A stretch of DNA of 64,000 nucleotides, taken from contig OZ345375.1 of assembly GCA_977006965.1 (NCBI GenBank), forward strand, positions 2,294,001 through 2,358,000. The letters are read 5' to 3'. Source of the DNA: Phymatolithon calcareum (taxonomy: Eukaryota > Rhodophyta > Florideophyceae > Hapalidiales). A model generated the notes under the pieces. It was not told the DNA's origin, ran no database searches, and worked only from the letters and a program-made list of their open reading frames with translations. This document shows, piece after piece, positions 1 through 9,332 of the stretch (positions are counted from its first letter, which is position 1; each line of letters begins with the position of its first letter). A program made the translations under genes and the position numbers.

Positions 1-236
1 CTCTCCTGTTATGTGCAACACGACAATGGCTTCTTTTACGATTCGGATGGCGAGACGCTAACGGGTGATATCGGGAATGGTTTTACAGAGCGTGCGGTGC
101 ACCCATTCGAAGTACGTATTCAAACCAGTTCTAGTGCTGCTCTCAGGCGCACAGTCTGTCTCCGGAAGAGAGTATTAGATACGAAAATGAAATTATTCCT
201 TGTTTTTCTCATCAGAATTACGTGATTTACACATAG
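1..236 (+). CDS. 3' end of an unrecognised host gene (partial)
   Basis: Frame 1 is open from the window edge and reads a hydrophilic stretch containing FFYDSDGETLTGDIGNGFTE. A strong 5' splice site (GTACGT) begins at 112, and a pyrimidine-rich 3' site ends at 215, giving a 104 nt intron in phase 0. That size and start resemble the introns of the two neighbouring genes. The last exon (216-236) would add six codons and stop at TAG, ending in NYVIYT. I do not recognise the protein. Unspliced reading of the same frame runs on to 225, so the terminal exon is an inference. The rest of the gene lies outside the window. Confidence 0.45.
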
Positions 237-585
237 CACGTGTTCTGTCGGTAAACACCAGGGCACCATCTTCACGAGAGAAGCTTTTACTCCTTGCTTT
301 GTGCCGTATCATACGTGGGCTGAGCGCTGCGGACCTTGACGATTCTGCAACGTCACGATCAAGGTTGGTGAACCCTCCTGTCATAAGGAGTGCAGGTTTT
401 GCTAGCTGTATCATAAACGGAACACTAGGCGTGGGACAGCAACTGTAAGCATCATCTATTGATTTACTGAAGAAATTTTGAGTTTTCCTATCGCACCCAT
501 ATTGCCTGGTTTCCCCCTCGGCTGTTGTCCTTTGCAATGGATTTTGCCTCCATGGCAGAAACATCGAAGTTTTGACCGCGGCCAC
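193..585 (-). CDS. Hypothetical basic ORF, 130 codons
   Basis: An open frame of 130 codons runs divergently from the PPPDE gene; its 5' end is 80 bases from that gene's start. The C-terminal half is rich in Ser, Arg and Asp and ends in a charged tail. It has no domain I recognise, and it overlaps the proposed terminal exon of the plus-strand gene at 216-236. It may be a real small gene or a chance frame. Only its length and position between two host genes support it. Confidence 0.2.
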   Translation of the reverse strand: MAAVKTSMFLPWRQNPLQRTTAEGETRQYGCDRKTQNFFSKSIDDAYSCCPTPSVPFMIQLAKPALLMTGGFTNLDRDVAESSRSAALSPRMIRHKARSKSFSREDGALVFTDRTRAMCKSRNSDEKNKE

Positions 586-665
586 AATCAGGCGCCCACC
601 ATCTCGCCGTCTTTGTCCGAAGCGCCACCTTTATCATTACGGTCATTAAGGACAAAGCACGCGCC

Positions 666-1365
666 ATGGCAAACGAGCCCAACGGCGCTCCCGACACTCT
701 GCAAGTCCCAGTCGAGCTGAATGTGTACGATTTGCTCCATCCGGAGAAACCGGAAGCTATCTCGACGCTGAATTGGTACCTTTATGGTCTCGGTATGGGA
801 CTGTATCACAGCGGTGTGTCAATATACGGTACAGAGTATTGCTTCGGCGGCCATCCGGATGCATACACTGGTGTCTTCGAGGTGGAACCGCGCGACGCTC
901 CCGAGGCAAAATACCGCGAAACGATCGTTGTGGGCTACACATCGCTAAGTCCTATCGATGTAGCATTGCTCGTAAACCAGATGTCCAATCACTGGTTGGG
1001 TAATTCCTACAATTTGCTCACGAGGTACGTGTGTTGTTCATTGCGTTTCTTCATATTGCAATCGTGCCGTCGAATTTGACCATCTGACCGCTTTGGCCTT
1101 CTCCTCATGACGGATGTGAATCCGCAGAAACTGCAACCATTTTGCGAGTGAATTGTGCGAAAAACTCACGGGAAATCCGGCACCGGGCTGGGTGAACCGC
1201 CTGGCATGGATGGGGGAAAAGGCAAAGTTCTTGCTCCCAGAGGGTATTGACAACCCAATGGCCGCCCCCGTGCAGGCAGCACATGTGCACACAACACCGG
1301 CCACGGATGCCGCCGCGCGTGCGGCGAGAGAACAGCAAAACAGCGCTGATCCGGAGGAGAGCTAA
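666..1365 (+). CDS. PPPDE/DeSI-type desumoylating isopeptidase
   Basis: Spliced coding sequence join(666..1024,1128..1365), 198 residues. The intron (1025-1127, 103 nt) begins GTACGTGT and ends CGCAG, splitting an Arg codon (AG|A). PPPDE peptidases are papain-like thiol proteases that remove SUMO or ubiquitin. The family hallmarks are visible: a Tyr-His-Ser-Gly segment with the catalytic His (about residue 48), followed by GTEYCFGGH, and the catalytic Cys (about residue 122) in NCNHFA just after the splice junction. Joining the exons is what restores the Cys-Asn-His-Phe motif, which strongly supports the intron. The C-terminal 35 residues are Ala-rich and probably disordered. The start ATG (CGCCATGG) is in good context. 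Confidence 0.9.
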
Positions 1366-1793
1366 TAACATTTTTCGTGCTGCGGCATCTTCGACGCATG
1401 CGGGCACATGATTTAGTGTCGATGTACAGATTTGTAGCTACAGTAAAAAGGGGTAAAGGCTTCTTGTGTGTAGCATCCTCGGCGTGGAATCATAAGCCGT
1501 CACACTGACTTAACTGGTTTTGGAGATGTTTTTTGTCATGACTGTGCGAGAAAGAATTATGGTAAACCCGAAGTTCTTGTCGCGTGAGCTATTAGCACTG
1601 GTGTTTATGAGTTTGTGGACCCTCATCCGCAGAAGATCTAAAGTTTAGCATGTGGATTTTAAAACGAGAGAGCAGGATTTTCAAAAACTGCCTGAAAAAC
1701 AGGAACTGATGCGTTACTTCTACCCTTGTCATTGTGTGAACCAGATTCTATCTTACAGAAGGAGAGTCTTTATCGTGGCGCTATGTCGGCAAA
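1366..1793. other. Intergenic, converging genes
   Basis: About 430 bases lie between the stop codons of the isopeptidase (plus) and the RNA-repair protein (minus). No coding frame, RNA gene or repeat is recognised. The region presumably holds both 3' untranslated regions and polyadenylation signals. Confidence 0.5.
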
Positions 1794-3744
1794 CTATTCA
1801 ACCGTAAAGCTCTCGGATACCATCCCGACCACGCCATTCCGCTCAAGTGGACTTCGACTCCAATGCTCGTTGCCTGGTATAAAATCTGCACGAACGACTT
1901 TGCCTTTCTCACGAAGCCAATTCCCTTCGTCAACCCTGACAACAACCCCTTCAACTGTTCCTTCCCCCAATGCACTCTTCCTTTCACTTACAGCTTGCTT
2001 AAGACCTTCTTTGGTGATCACCACTCCCTCCAAAATCGGCACTGTGGAAATCCCACTTCCTTTCAGCTCTTTCCAGAATGATTCGCGGCTCAGAAAGCGT
2101 TTTTTATGAACGTCCCACAAGTCAAACGCCAAGAACGCGCTAGGTAGCGCGTTGTAGCGCACGGAATGTACAGCGTACATCCATTCACCGTATAAAATTC
2201 TTCCGCGCACTCCTCGACGCAGTATCTGACGCAAGGCATCATCTTTCCCTCGTATGTACGACTGTAGCGATCGGAACTGCAGATGTGAGGACGCATCGAT
2301 ATAATGACTTCGGTTCTGTGCGATGATCTGCCCTGTGGCATCGATACTGAATCCGACATTCGCACCGTCCACCTTCTCCTCAATTGTCACAGTCATGCTT
2401 TCTGATATCATAAGCAGTCTCTTTGCGTCTTTCCAATCTAGGACGATGTCATCGCGTCCACAACCCCCAAGGTTAAATATGTGCCTTGTCCGCGGGTACT
2501 TGGTGATATCAACGCGCCGTTGCGGCTCGATAAATTTTTGCTTCGGCACAATTGTGCAGTTACCACCGCACAGCGCAGCAACAGCCTGCTCTACACCGGC
2601 GTCGCCGTCACAGAGGAGCACAGTCGAAAACCCATTTGCAACATCCACTGGACCAGGAACGACAAAAGAACGTGGAACAGACTTCACAACTTGTCTTGCA
2701 GAACTTGGAGCTAGAGTGGGATGTTCGACTCTTGATTCAAAGCGTGAGGAAGCAATCTCAGGCGATGTACCAACGTAGACGACGACTGCATTTCGTGGCT
2801 GAAAAGCTACTGCCAGCCATTTCGATCGATCTCGAGGTAGTGCGTTGACGCGATCCATAATCACTGATCTGGATGCACGGGCGGCGGCAGACAGAGCCGC
2901 TTCACAGGCATCACAGCTTCCGAGGATGTCCTGAGAGACAATGCAAGTATCTTTAGGGGCTTTCTCGAGAAGGGACGCTGCGATGAATGACTTTCCCGCA
3001 CCAGGTAGCCCTGAGAGGACGACCAAGACTGGAAAGGCTCTAGGCAGGATACCGATGACGCCGAGGGGTGTATCTGTTGCCGACGGAGACGGGACGCTAC
3101 TAGCAGGAGCTGTTGCGTGCGCCGAGCAGAATCGTTTGTAGATATCACTGGTGTAAGTCTGTAAAAAGCGTTCTTGGTTAGTAGACTCGATAGATCCTGG
3201 ACGTAGAGCACGCGTGAGAAATATTGCTGCGTCGGTGCTCAACACCGGCTCTCGCCGGAAGAGACAACATGCGGACGGAGAGCTTGTGCTGGCTCATGAT
3301 CCGATGGCCAGCTCATCTTTGCCACCATCTTTGTACTTGCGAAGACAATCGCTGCAAATGGTCGTGTCTGGGGACTGCTCGTAGCATTTGCCGTTAAAGA
3401 GCATGAGGTACGCGGCGAGCATTGTAACTGCACGTCCCTTTCCTGCACCGCAATGCAGAAGAATCTGACCTCCTGTCGCTACAGCTGCCAGAACTTCGAC
3501 AAGAAAAGCGTCCGTCTGACGTATTGATGGCGCGTGCATGTTCTTGAGAAAAATTTGGATGTTTCGCATCGGTAAAGATGAGAACCAGGCGGGAGGGAGT
3601 AGATTTTCCAGGGTTAGCGTAATAACTGTGGTCACGCCGAGATTAGAGATCATCGCAATGTCCTCTTCATTGCGCGGGGTGGATGAGACAGCCAGAAAGC
3701 TGGTAATCCAGGAAAAGAAGCGCGGAAGCTTCTGGCCGGACGAG
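1794..3744 (-). CDS. Phosphatase-kinase-RNA ligase fusion, RNA-repair type
   Basis: One frame reads, in order: a dual-specificity phosphatase core with HCGAGKGR (Cys at about base 3,450); a P-loop kinase domain with GLPGAGKS and a DRVN..DR segment; and a nucleotidyltransferase RNA/DNA ligase with motif I KVDGANVGF, motif III LYGEWMYA, IIIa FLAFDLWD, motif IV EGVVVRV and motif V GKVVRADF. Enzymes of this kind heal RNA ends and then seal them through a lysyl-AMP intermediate. The phosphatase and ligase parts are in the same frame but separated by a TGA at 3,294-3,296. A short intron (for example GTACAA at 3,336 with an AG about 54 nt on) would remove it; otherwise it is a nonsense mutation. A TTTTCTTTCTCTAG acceptor at 3,745 implies an upstream exon that I could not place. 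The 5' side abuts LINE sequence, so the gene may have lost its first exon. Confidence 0.8.
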
Positions 3745-3805
3745 CTAGAGAAAGAAAATAGTCTCGTTGCTTTCTTTCTTTATTGCACATGACGTCAATT
3801 TTAAG

Positions 3806-4270
3806 TTAACGCCTAAACTTGCTCTCGAGCAAGTTCTCTTCGTTCAAATATTGGATTATCGCTACGGGTTTCTCTCTGCACAGATCTTCTACCGTTTTGC
3901 TCCGAACTCTGCCGATGAATTTCCGTCGAATAACAGCCCGACCCGAACAATGTAGGATCATATGTTCCACAGTTTCCTTCACACCATACAGGCATTTCTT
4001 GCACATTGGGTCGTGAGGAAGTGGCTCATTCTCGTTGTGCCCATGGTGAAAGCTGGCGACGATTGGACAGCAGTTACTTATGAGCTGGTGGAGTATTATC
4101 TCAGCCCGTCTATGTGAGATGTGTAGGTCTTCCGGGAGTGTCGGGATGGTTACTGGTTTGCTTCTACAAGGCGGTTTGATAATGGATCGTGCCGCTTCCA
4201 TGGTGAGAGGTACCGCTTGATGTGATAGCAGGCTTGATTCCGAGATTCCCCGGAGCGCGAGCTCATCAGC
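3806..4270 (-). mobile_element. LINE-type ORF C-terminal fragment, in-frame tail
   Basis: From the ADELALRGI segment onward, this matches the tail of the RNase H ORF at 6,128-6,976 residue for residue over long stretches: VPLTMEAARSIIKP, ISHRRAE, DPMCK.C, GTKETV-like, HLIL.CSGRA, KTVE.LCREKP. The C-x2-C...H...C pattern is the C-terminal zinc-binding region typical of non-LTR retrotransposon polyproteins. Reverse transcriptase and most of RNase H are absent. Its stop lies about 60 bases from the acceptor site of the RNA-repair gene. Confidence 0.7.
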
Positions 4271-4813
4271 AGCCTCTAGTTCTGTCGTGCTATTGTTTGC
4301 TGCTAGATCGATCGGGATGCTCTTCAATATAGAGTGATGCCGTTCACGTTGCACTGTAGTTAGAGTGTCCCAGGTAAGCAGTTCTCCTCCGGAAGCCGAC
4401 GACGCTAGAGAGAATAACTGTTCAATATTGCGAGAATTGTGCACCTCAGCAACATCGAGGCGAATTCCATTACGTCCAAATTTCCTTTGGCACCTTTCCA
4501 GCATAGCGAGACCTTTAGTCATAACTTGTCTACCCTGGCCTTTGTTTGCAATAAGTAAAACATACCACGTCTCGCAAAGAGCTTGAGTGCGCTTCTTCGC
4601 CTTGAAGAGTACGCTGGCCCGTTGTAGTCTAGATGGAGCCAAATCGGGATCAGTCTCAAGTAATCGTGCAGACTCTTGTAGAAAGGCCGGAAGTTCACTA
4701 GGTCGGAGTGCACTGCTCCGAATCAGCGCCGTAAGCCGGGCCTCTGAAATCTTCCTCAACACAAGATCGACTGGTTCTCGACCACTTCTCTCTCGTTCAG
4801 TGGGACGTTCCAT
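4271..4813 (-). CDS. TPR-like N-terminal part of a chimeric ORF
   Basis: The first ~180 residues of a 335-codon open frame (4,813 to 3,806). A helical, Arg/Lys-rich segment includes SRLQRASVLFKAKKRTQAL, which has the spacing of a tetratricopeptide helix pair. It does not resemble the RNase H found before the same LINE tail in the second copy at 6.1 kb. It is probably part of a host gene that has acquired a retrotransposon tail in frame. It lies between the RNA-repair gene and the LYR gene, all on the minus strand. The TPR reading is tentative. Confidence 0.4.
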
Positions 4814-4917
4814 TACTGGTATTCTGGCAGTCTCAATCGATAGATAGGAGACTGCGCGCCAAAAATTCTTGCGCTTTCAGGATTCTTACTTTCACTCCTA
4901 GCTTGATATCCGCTCTT

Positions 4918-4966
4918 GTGTTGAGGGCGCCTGAGGGCGCTTGAGGGTGCCTGAGGTTGCAGGTTC
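4918..4966. repeat. Short tandem repeat, ~10 bp unit
   Basis: About four and a half copies of a unit close to GAGGGCGCCT/GAGGGCGCTT/GAGGGTGCCT/GAGGTTGC lie between the chimeric ORF and the LYR gene. This is a small minisatellite with no evident function. Confidence 0.7.
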
Positions 4967-5292
4967 AGGCTCGTAAGATTATGCTTTCATTTATCGTCGA
5001 TTTCGCAAGGTGCCAGTAGCCATGGCCTTCACAAAAGAATCGCCTTTGCTACACAATACCCGCTGTTCTCGCACTCTAAGAACTATTGCCCGAGTCGTGG
5101 GCGGCTGTATTGGGTGTGAGCGGTTGTGCGCAATGATCAAGCAGGTTACCGCTAATGCGCTTCGCATGTCCAAGTTTTCCGGAAATTTGGCAGTCGCCGA
5201 TTTAGCTTTGGCCAGCCATTCCATGGTTACTGTATAAAAAAGGCCCTCGTGCCAAGCGTACAGAATGAGAAAGAATTGGAAGAGAGCCAATT

Positions 5293-5633
5293 CATTATCT
5301 CTGCTGCTGCGGCTTTCCAGCTTTTGCCGCAAGCTGAACACGGGAACGGTGACATATACACATCAGACAGTCAGGTCGTGCGTTCCAGTGAGCACCGTAA
5401 GTGAAGATGTAGAGGCGTACCTTGTCATGGATCTGGTACAACGCATCGCGACCGACGACGAGACGTCGAGATATTTCTATAGAATCGGTCAGATCGCGCG
5501 CTGATTGAAACTCATGTCGTGCCGATTGTAAGAACCGCGGCATCCAGTCAGCAGAGCTGAATACCCGCGACGTCTGCAGTACTTCACGATAAAGAGAAAG
5601 AACTTCACGGCGAATGGCGCCTGGGGAAAACAT
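5293..5633 (-). CDS. LYR-motif (Complex1_LYR family) protein
   Basis: Spliced coding sequence complement(join(5293..5331,5421..5633)), 83 residues, the usual size for the family. The LYR tripeptide is at residues 14-16 (VLSLYREVL), followed by an amphipathic helix with FQSARDLTD and ISRRLVVGRDALYQIHDK. LYR proteins are small, mostly mitochondrial adaptors that bind acyl-carrier protein and help assemble respiratory complexes or deliver Fe-S clusters. The intron is 89 nt, GTACGC to TTCAG, phase 0. It gives a short basic tail (LAAKAGKPQQQR), whereas read-through would add unrelated residues. The specific LYRM orthologue cannot be assigned. Confidence 0.75.
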
Positions 5634-5847
5634 AATTGTCCTGACACGGTCGGTCGGTAAGCAAGATGAATCAAAAGCGGCGTCCCATCCTGAGAAGTGT
5701 ACTATATCATATTCGCCAATTTACCTTGTTGGTACAAAGAGGACTTATGATACTGTATAATAGGAGTCAAATTTTATCTGAAAAACAGGAAGTGCATTCG
5801 ATTCGTTTGGCTGTCTGATCTCGCATCGAACGGCGGAACAGTAGGCT

Positions 5848-6119
5848 TTCTGGAAAGCTACATAATTCCTGGCGGTTCCTCAGGCTTGTTCGAGCGTGGT
5901 GAATATCGCTTCGACGTGGGTGCGTCGATGATTTTCGGTTTCGGTTCTGAAGGCACCACAAACTTGCTCACACGCGCACTATCCCTCGTCGGTAAGAGCA
6001 TCGAAACAATCCCAGACCCGGTACAAGTACACTACCATCTACCAGACGGACTAGATGTCCGTGTACATCGCGACTACGAGCAGTTTCTTTCTTTCTTTAC
6101 TGCAGAAGACGATAACTAG
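5848..6119 (+). pseudogene. CRTISO: Truncated carotenoid isomerase (CRTISO) exon
   Basis: The frame reads ESYIIPGGSSGLFERGEYR, then DVGASMIFGFGSEGTTNLL, then IPDPVQVHYHLPDGLDVRVHR. This matches the segment of plant and algal prolycopene (carotenoid) isomerases just after the N-terminal FAD fold. The enzyme isomerises poly-cis lycopene in the plastid. The GxGxxG dinucleotide-binding motif and everything beyond about residue 150 of the normal enzyme are missing. An AG at about 5,846 could be a genuine 3' splice site, so a preceding exon may have existed. The frame stops at 6,117-6,119, nine bases before the stop of a LINE ORF on the other strand, which suggests that the insertion cut the gene. 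Confidence 0.8.
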
Positions 6120-6127
6120 AGTTAACA

Positions 6128-7190
6128 TCAGGGGTTGTCAAGCAACCACTCATTGTTCACGAATTTGAGTACTTCAAGCGGTTTCTCCCTACATAATTCC
6201 TCTACCGTTTTAGGGCCTACTCTAATAATAGTCTGCCGTCTTGATAGAGCACGCCCACTACAGCGAAGAATTAAGTGATCAACAGTTTCTTTGGTTCCAC
6301 CTGGACAGGCCTTGCACATGGGGTCGTATTCCGCCGAGCCAACGTCCTTCCGGTGAAAAGCTGCTACCAGCGAGCAGCATTCTGCGGAAAGTTGATTTAG
6401 GATGACTTCGGCACGTCTGTGACTAATCCGGAGTTCTGGGGGTAGAAACTGTACACTTCTTGATTTCATCGAATTGCGCGGTTTAATTATGGACCGCGCG
6501 GCTTCCATGGTCAAGGGTACGTCTTGATGCGTCACGATATCTGATTCCGTAATGCCTCGACGAGCAAGCTCGTCGGCTTTCTCGTTCCCAGGTATCCCAC
6601 AGTGGCTTGGAACCCAAATCGCCTCGATGGTGAAGTTGCCCTCCATCACTGCCTCCATGGCTCCCCACAACTTCCTTGTCATTTCGCCATACATCCGAGG
6701 CTGTCCGGCCAATGCATCCAGGCAGCTCCTACTGTCGGTGAACCACCGAATGTGTTGTCCTCCATCGAATTCCAGTTGTTGTACGGCTTCGAAAGCTCGG
6801 ACCGCCGCGAATACCTCGGCGTCGAAGGACGAACCGATCGCTCCCGTGCTCATGCCAATTTCCTTCAGTACGTTGTCCCCGCGTAAGATCAAGATACCTG
6901 CGACCCCGACCTGATTGGGGATGCTTCGGTACATATCGAGAGTGTCGCCGTCCTCGTCGCAGATGTTGACACGCATCTGGGAGTCAGTGGGGGACGTCTG
7001 ATACGCGTGTTAGTCCCCATCGTCGTATATCAGCAGAATGTCCTCTTGTTTCCGATGTCGAGATTCAAACTTCCGGACGGCTGGGAGACCTCTGTACTGA
7101 GCAGCGTCAAACGTCCTGATGTTGGCGGTGTACCATCCTTCGTCCCATCGGACAGAAACTCTTTCGTTTTACGAGCAGTTTCTTCTCGGC
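6128..7190 (-). mobile_element. LINE-type retrotransposon 3' part: RNase H and zinc tail
   Basis: The open frame 6,976-6,128 (282 codons) encodes an RNase H domain with a TDSRSCLDAL strand and the VPSHCGIPGNEKADELAR motif, followed by a Cys/His zinc region (MCKACPGGTKETVDHLIL). The same frame can be followed upstream to about 7,190 (RWDEGWYTANIRTFDA-like text) across one stop near 7,020. No reverse transcriptase is present, so this is a 5'-truncated copy, as is usual for LINEs. It abuts the CRTISO fragment. A second, shorter copy of the tail is at 3,806-4,270. Confidence 0.75.
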
Positions 7191-7217
7191 CTAATTGCAC
7201 ACTTTCCGCACGAGGAA

Positions 7218-7482
7218 CGCCAGTGCAGGACTGAGATACTCACGCGCTGGGCGCACCAATAAAAGTAGATAAGAAATAGGTCTAGACTCCGTCCTGACGT
7301 CCGAACTGCTGTCGTACCACAATGTAACACGCACGAGGTACGCGTGGCACCTGCTTGGAAGAACCTGCGCTCCGCAGGCATCAAGGACATTGATTCAGAT
7401 CGTGCCGTACTGTAGTCGGTAGTCAACGCCAGAACTGAGCAATACGCGTACCAGCTGCTAAAGCAGCTCACGGCGGACGAGC
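7218..7482. repeat. Dispersed repeat, empty-site copy
   Basis: About 265 bases are nearly identical to 50,967-51,651 once the SINE in that copy is removed. The repeat contains AGCTGCT..AGCAGCT, a short hairpin. Position 7,411-7,421 is the unoccupied target of the SINE. The repeat interrupts the gag relic just after its zinc-binding Cys residues. It may be an LTR fragment, but paired termini were not found. Confidence 0.7.
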
Positions 7483-8337
7483 TGCAGTCGCATAGAAAGT
7501 GCCTTTTTCCTTTGGCCTTACATCGAGGATTAAGACATACTGGAATCCTTTTCTTTGGTTTCGTGTCCACTTGGGATCCAGATGGTTCTTTCTTCTTTGG
7601 TGTTGAGGTTTTGCCCTTAGGGTGCATACCTTCTGCCCTTTGGGATATTTCAGCTTCCTTGCACAAAACATTGATATAGGCTCTGAGGTCCTCCTTCAAT
7701 CCTTGCTGATATTCGAGGTGCCTTTGCATTACCTTCTTCAAATTTGTTGGGAAAACCTTGTCCTGCATGAGCGCTATGGTTTTCTTCGGATTTATTGCTT
7801 GAAGTTCGGGTACCCAGCTTCTTCTAATCTTGAGAAGAAATTTGTAGCAAACTCCAGAATCCTTGCCTCCGCTTGCACGACGTGCATTGGCATTCGAAGG
7901 TTGTTTAGCGCATTCTCTATGATTTCCGGGTGTACCTGTTCGTCTTCATTCTTCTGCACCAAACCTTCAATAAATTTTTGAATATCGTTTGATGTCAGAG
8001 CTCCAGCTGTTTTAGCTCTTGATATGTCATTCAACTTCCCTAGGAAGAACATTGACTCGAGAATGCTCCTATCGATTGACACCTTGTAAGATGCTACTGT
8101 CATCGACGGGACTTCCTTCTTCTTCTAGTTCACCTCATCTTCGTACCGTTTCCTCTCCTTCAAAAACCCTGTCACAACTCTTGGGTCGAGACTCCGTAAA
8201 ATCGGATGGCTCACGGGTTGGAATAGTGCGGCGGTTGGTTGCCGATCGGTAGGTTGCGCCGATGATTGACTTCCACTTTTCATGGTTCGATGGTCATCCA
8301 TTTCCAAATCAGACTTGAACAATCTTCGTCTTAACAC
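7483..8337 (-). pseudogene. Decayed gag of an LTR retrotransposon
   Basis: Three consecutive minus-strand frames (8,337-8,125; 8,103-7,792; 7,768-7,490) read as one Gag-like protein: a leader with DHRTM and PTAALFQPVSHPILRSLDPRV, a helical core with SNDIQKFIEGLV and HLEYQQGLKEDLRAYINVL, then a basic linker and a Cys/His stretch (CLNPRCKAKGKRHFLCDC). A GAG-to-TAG change separates the first two parts, as the sister copy at 8,959 shows, and a frameshift separates the last two. The transcript would start in the LTR at 8,368-8,716. Confidence 0.7.
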
Positions 8338-8367
8338 TCAGACATTCTCCTGCAGGAAAGAAATTTC

Positions 8368-8716
8368 TGTACTCACTGGGAGTGAAAAGATAAGGGTTGG
8401 AGTTTATCTTGAAAAGGGGTGATGTCTCTGTGATGCGATGCCTCTGTCTAAGGTGCGATCAGGATCGCTGCTTAAATAGGGCGGGGGCGAGCAATTGCAC
8501 ACCCTGCAAAAAGGGGGGGCACTAACCGACGCTAGACTAAAAGTACGTTGAGTGTTAGTCGGTGTCTGCGATAAATCCGTTGGTTCCTCTTGGAAGAGTC
8601 GTTCACCATACTATGTTGACGGTGTCGGTAGGTATATCGCAAGGAGCCGTTGTAGAGCTCCTAGGTCGATGGTGATAATGTTGTTCCTTACACCTCTGCA
8701 ACATTGCGTGTCTACA
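8368..8716 (-). repeat. 5' LTR of the minus-strand element
   Basis: On the minus strand this begins TGTAGACACGCAATG and ends GAGTACA, bounded by TG and CA. The outer ~30 bases and the ~130 bases nearest gag match the LTRs of the plus-strand element at 8,740, while the middle section differs. The partner LTR was not found downstream, so this element is truncated. Confidence 0.7.
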
Positions 8717-8739
8717 GATTATTTAGCGCATATGCTTGT

Positions 8740-8928
8740 TGTAGACACGCAATGCTGCACGAGTGTAATTAGCGACACTTACACTCTCTGCGATATCATA
8801 ACGCCCCTGCCCATTTGAAGCGGCGATCCTGATCGCACCTTAGACTGGGCATCTCATCTTCTCATCGGAGAGAGATCACCCCTTTTCAAGATAAACCCAA
8901 CCTTATCTTAACACTCCCAGTGATTACA
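8740..8928 (+). repeat. 5' LTR
   Basis: 189 bp, TG...CA termini, same sequence as the LTR at 9,919. The segment next to the interior includes a TTCAAGATAAACCCAACC stretch that is shared, inverted, with the minus-strand LTR. Confidence 0.85.
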
Positions 8929-8958
8929 GAAATTTCTTTCCTGCAGGAGAATGTTTGA

Positions 8959-9306
8959 GTGTTAAGACGAAGATTGCTCAAGTTTGAATTGGAAATGGAT
9001 GACCATCGAACCATGGGAAGCGGAAGTGTTTCGTCGGCGAAATCTGCCGATCGGCAACCAACCGCCGCGCTATTCCAACCCGTGAGCCACCCGATTTTAC
9101 GAAGTCTCGACCCAAGAGTTGTGACAAGGTTTTTGAAGGCGAGGAAACGGTACGATGATGAGGTCAACGAGAAGAAGAAGGAAGCCCCGGCGATGACGGC
9201 GGTATCTTACACAGAGCCATCGACAAGAGAGAAGGCTCTACACAGTCTTCGAATGCCAATGCGCACCGAACATGCGGCGGCAAGGATTCTGGAGTTTACT
9301 TCCTAA
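8959..9306 (+). pseudogene. Internally deleted gag remnant
   Basis: 115 codons. The N-terminal ~70 residues match the gag leader of the inverted neighbour (DHRTMGSGS, PTAALFQPVSHPILRSLDPR). It then skips most of the core and rejoins at LRMPMRTEHAAARILEFTS. The frame lacks the TAG present in the neighbour, so the two copies decayed independently. The zinc region is missing. Confidence 0.7.
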
Positions 9307-9332
9307 GCGACTTCGATTGTTGCGAAAAAAAT

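Noticed and set aside
200-448. 82-codon plus frame as an exon of the first gene
   Set aside because: No splice acceptor gives a frame compatible with the upstream exon; the acceptor at 215 leads to a short terminal exon instead.
1726-2383. Several plus-strand frames of 70-127 codons
   Set aside because: They lie antisense to the well-supported RNA ligase domain and show no motifs.
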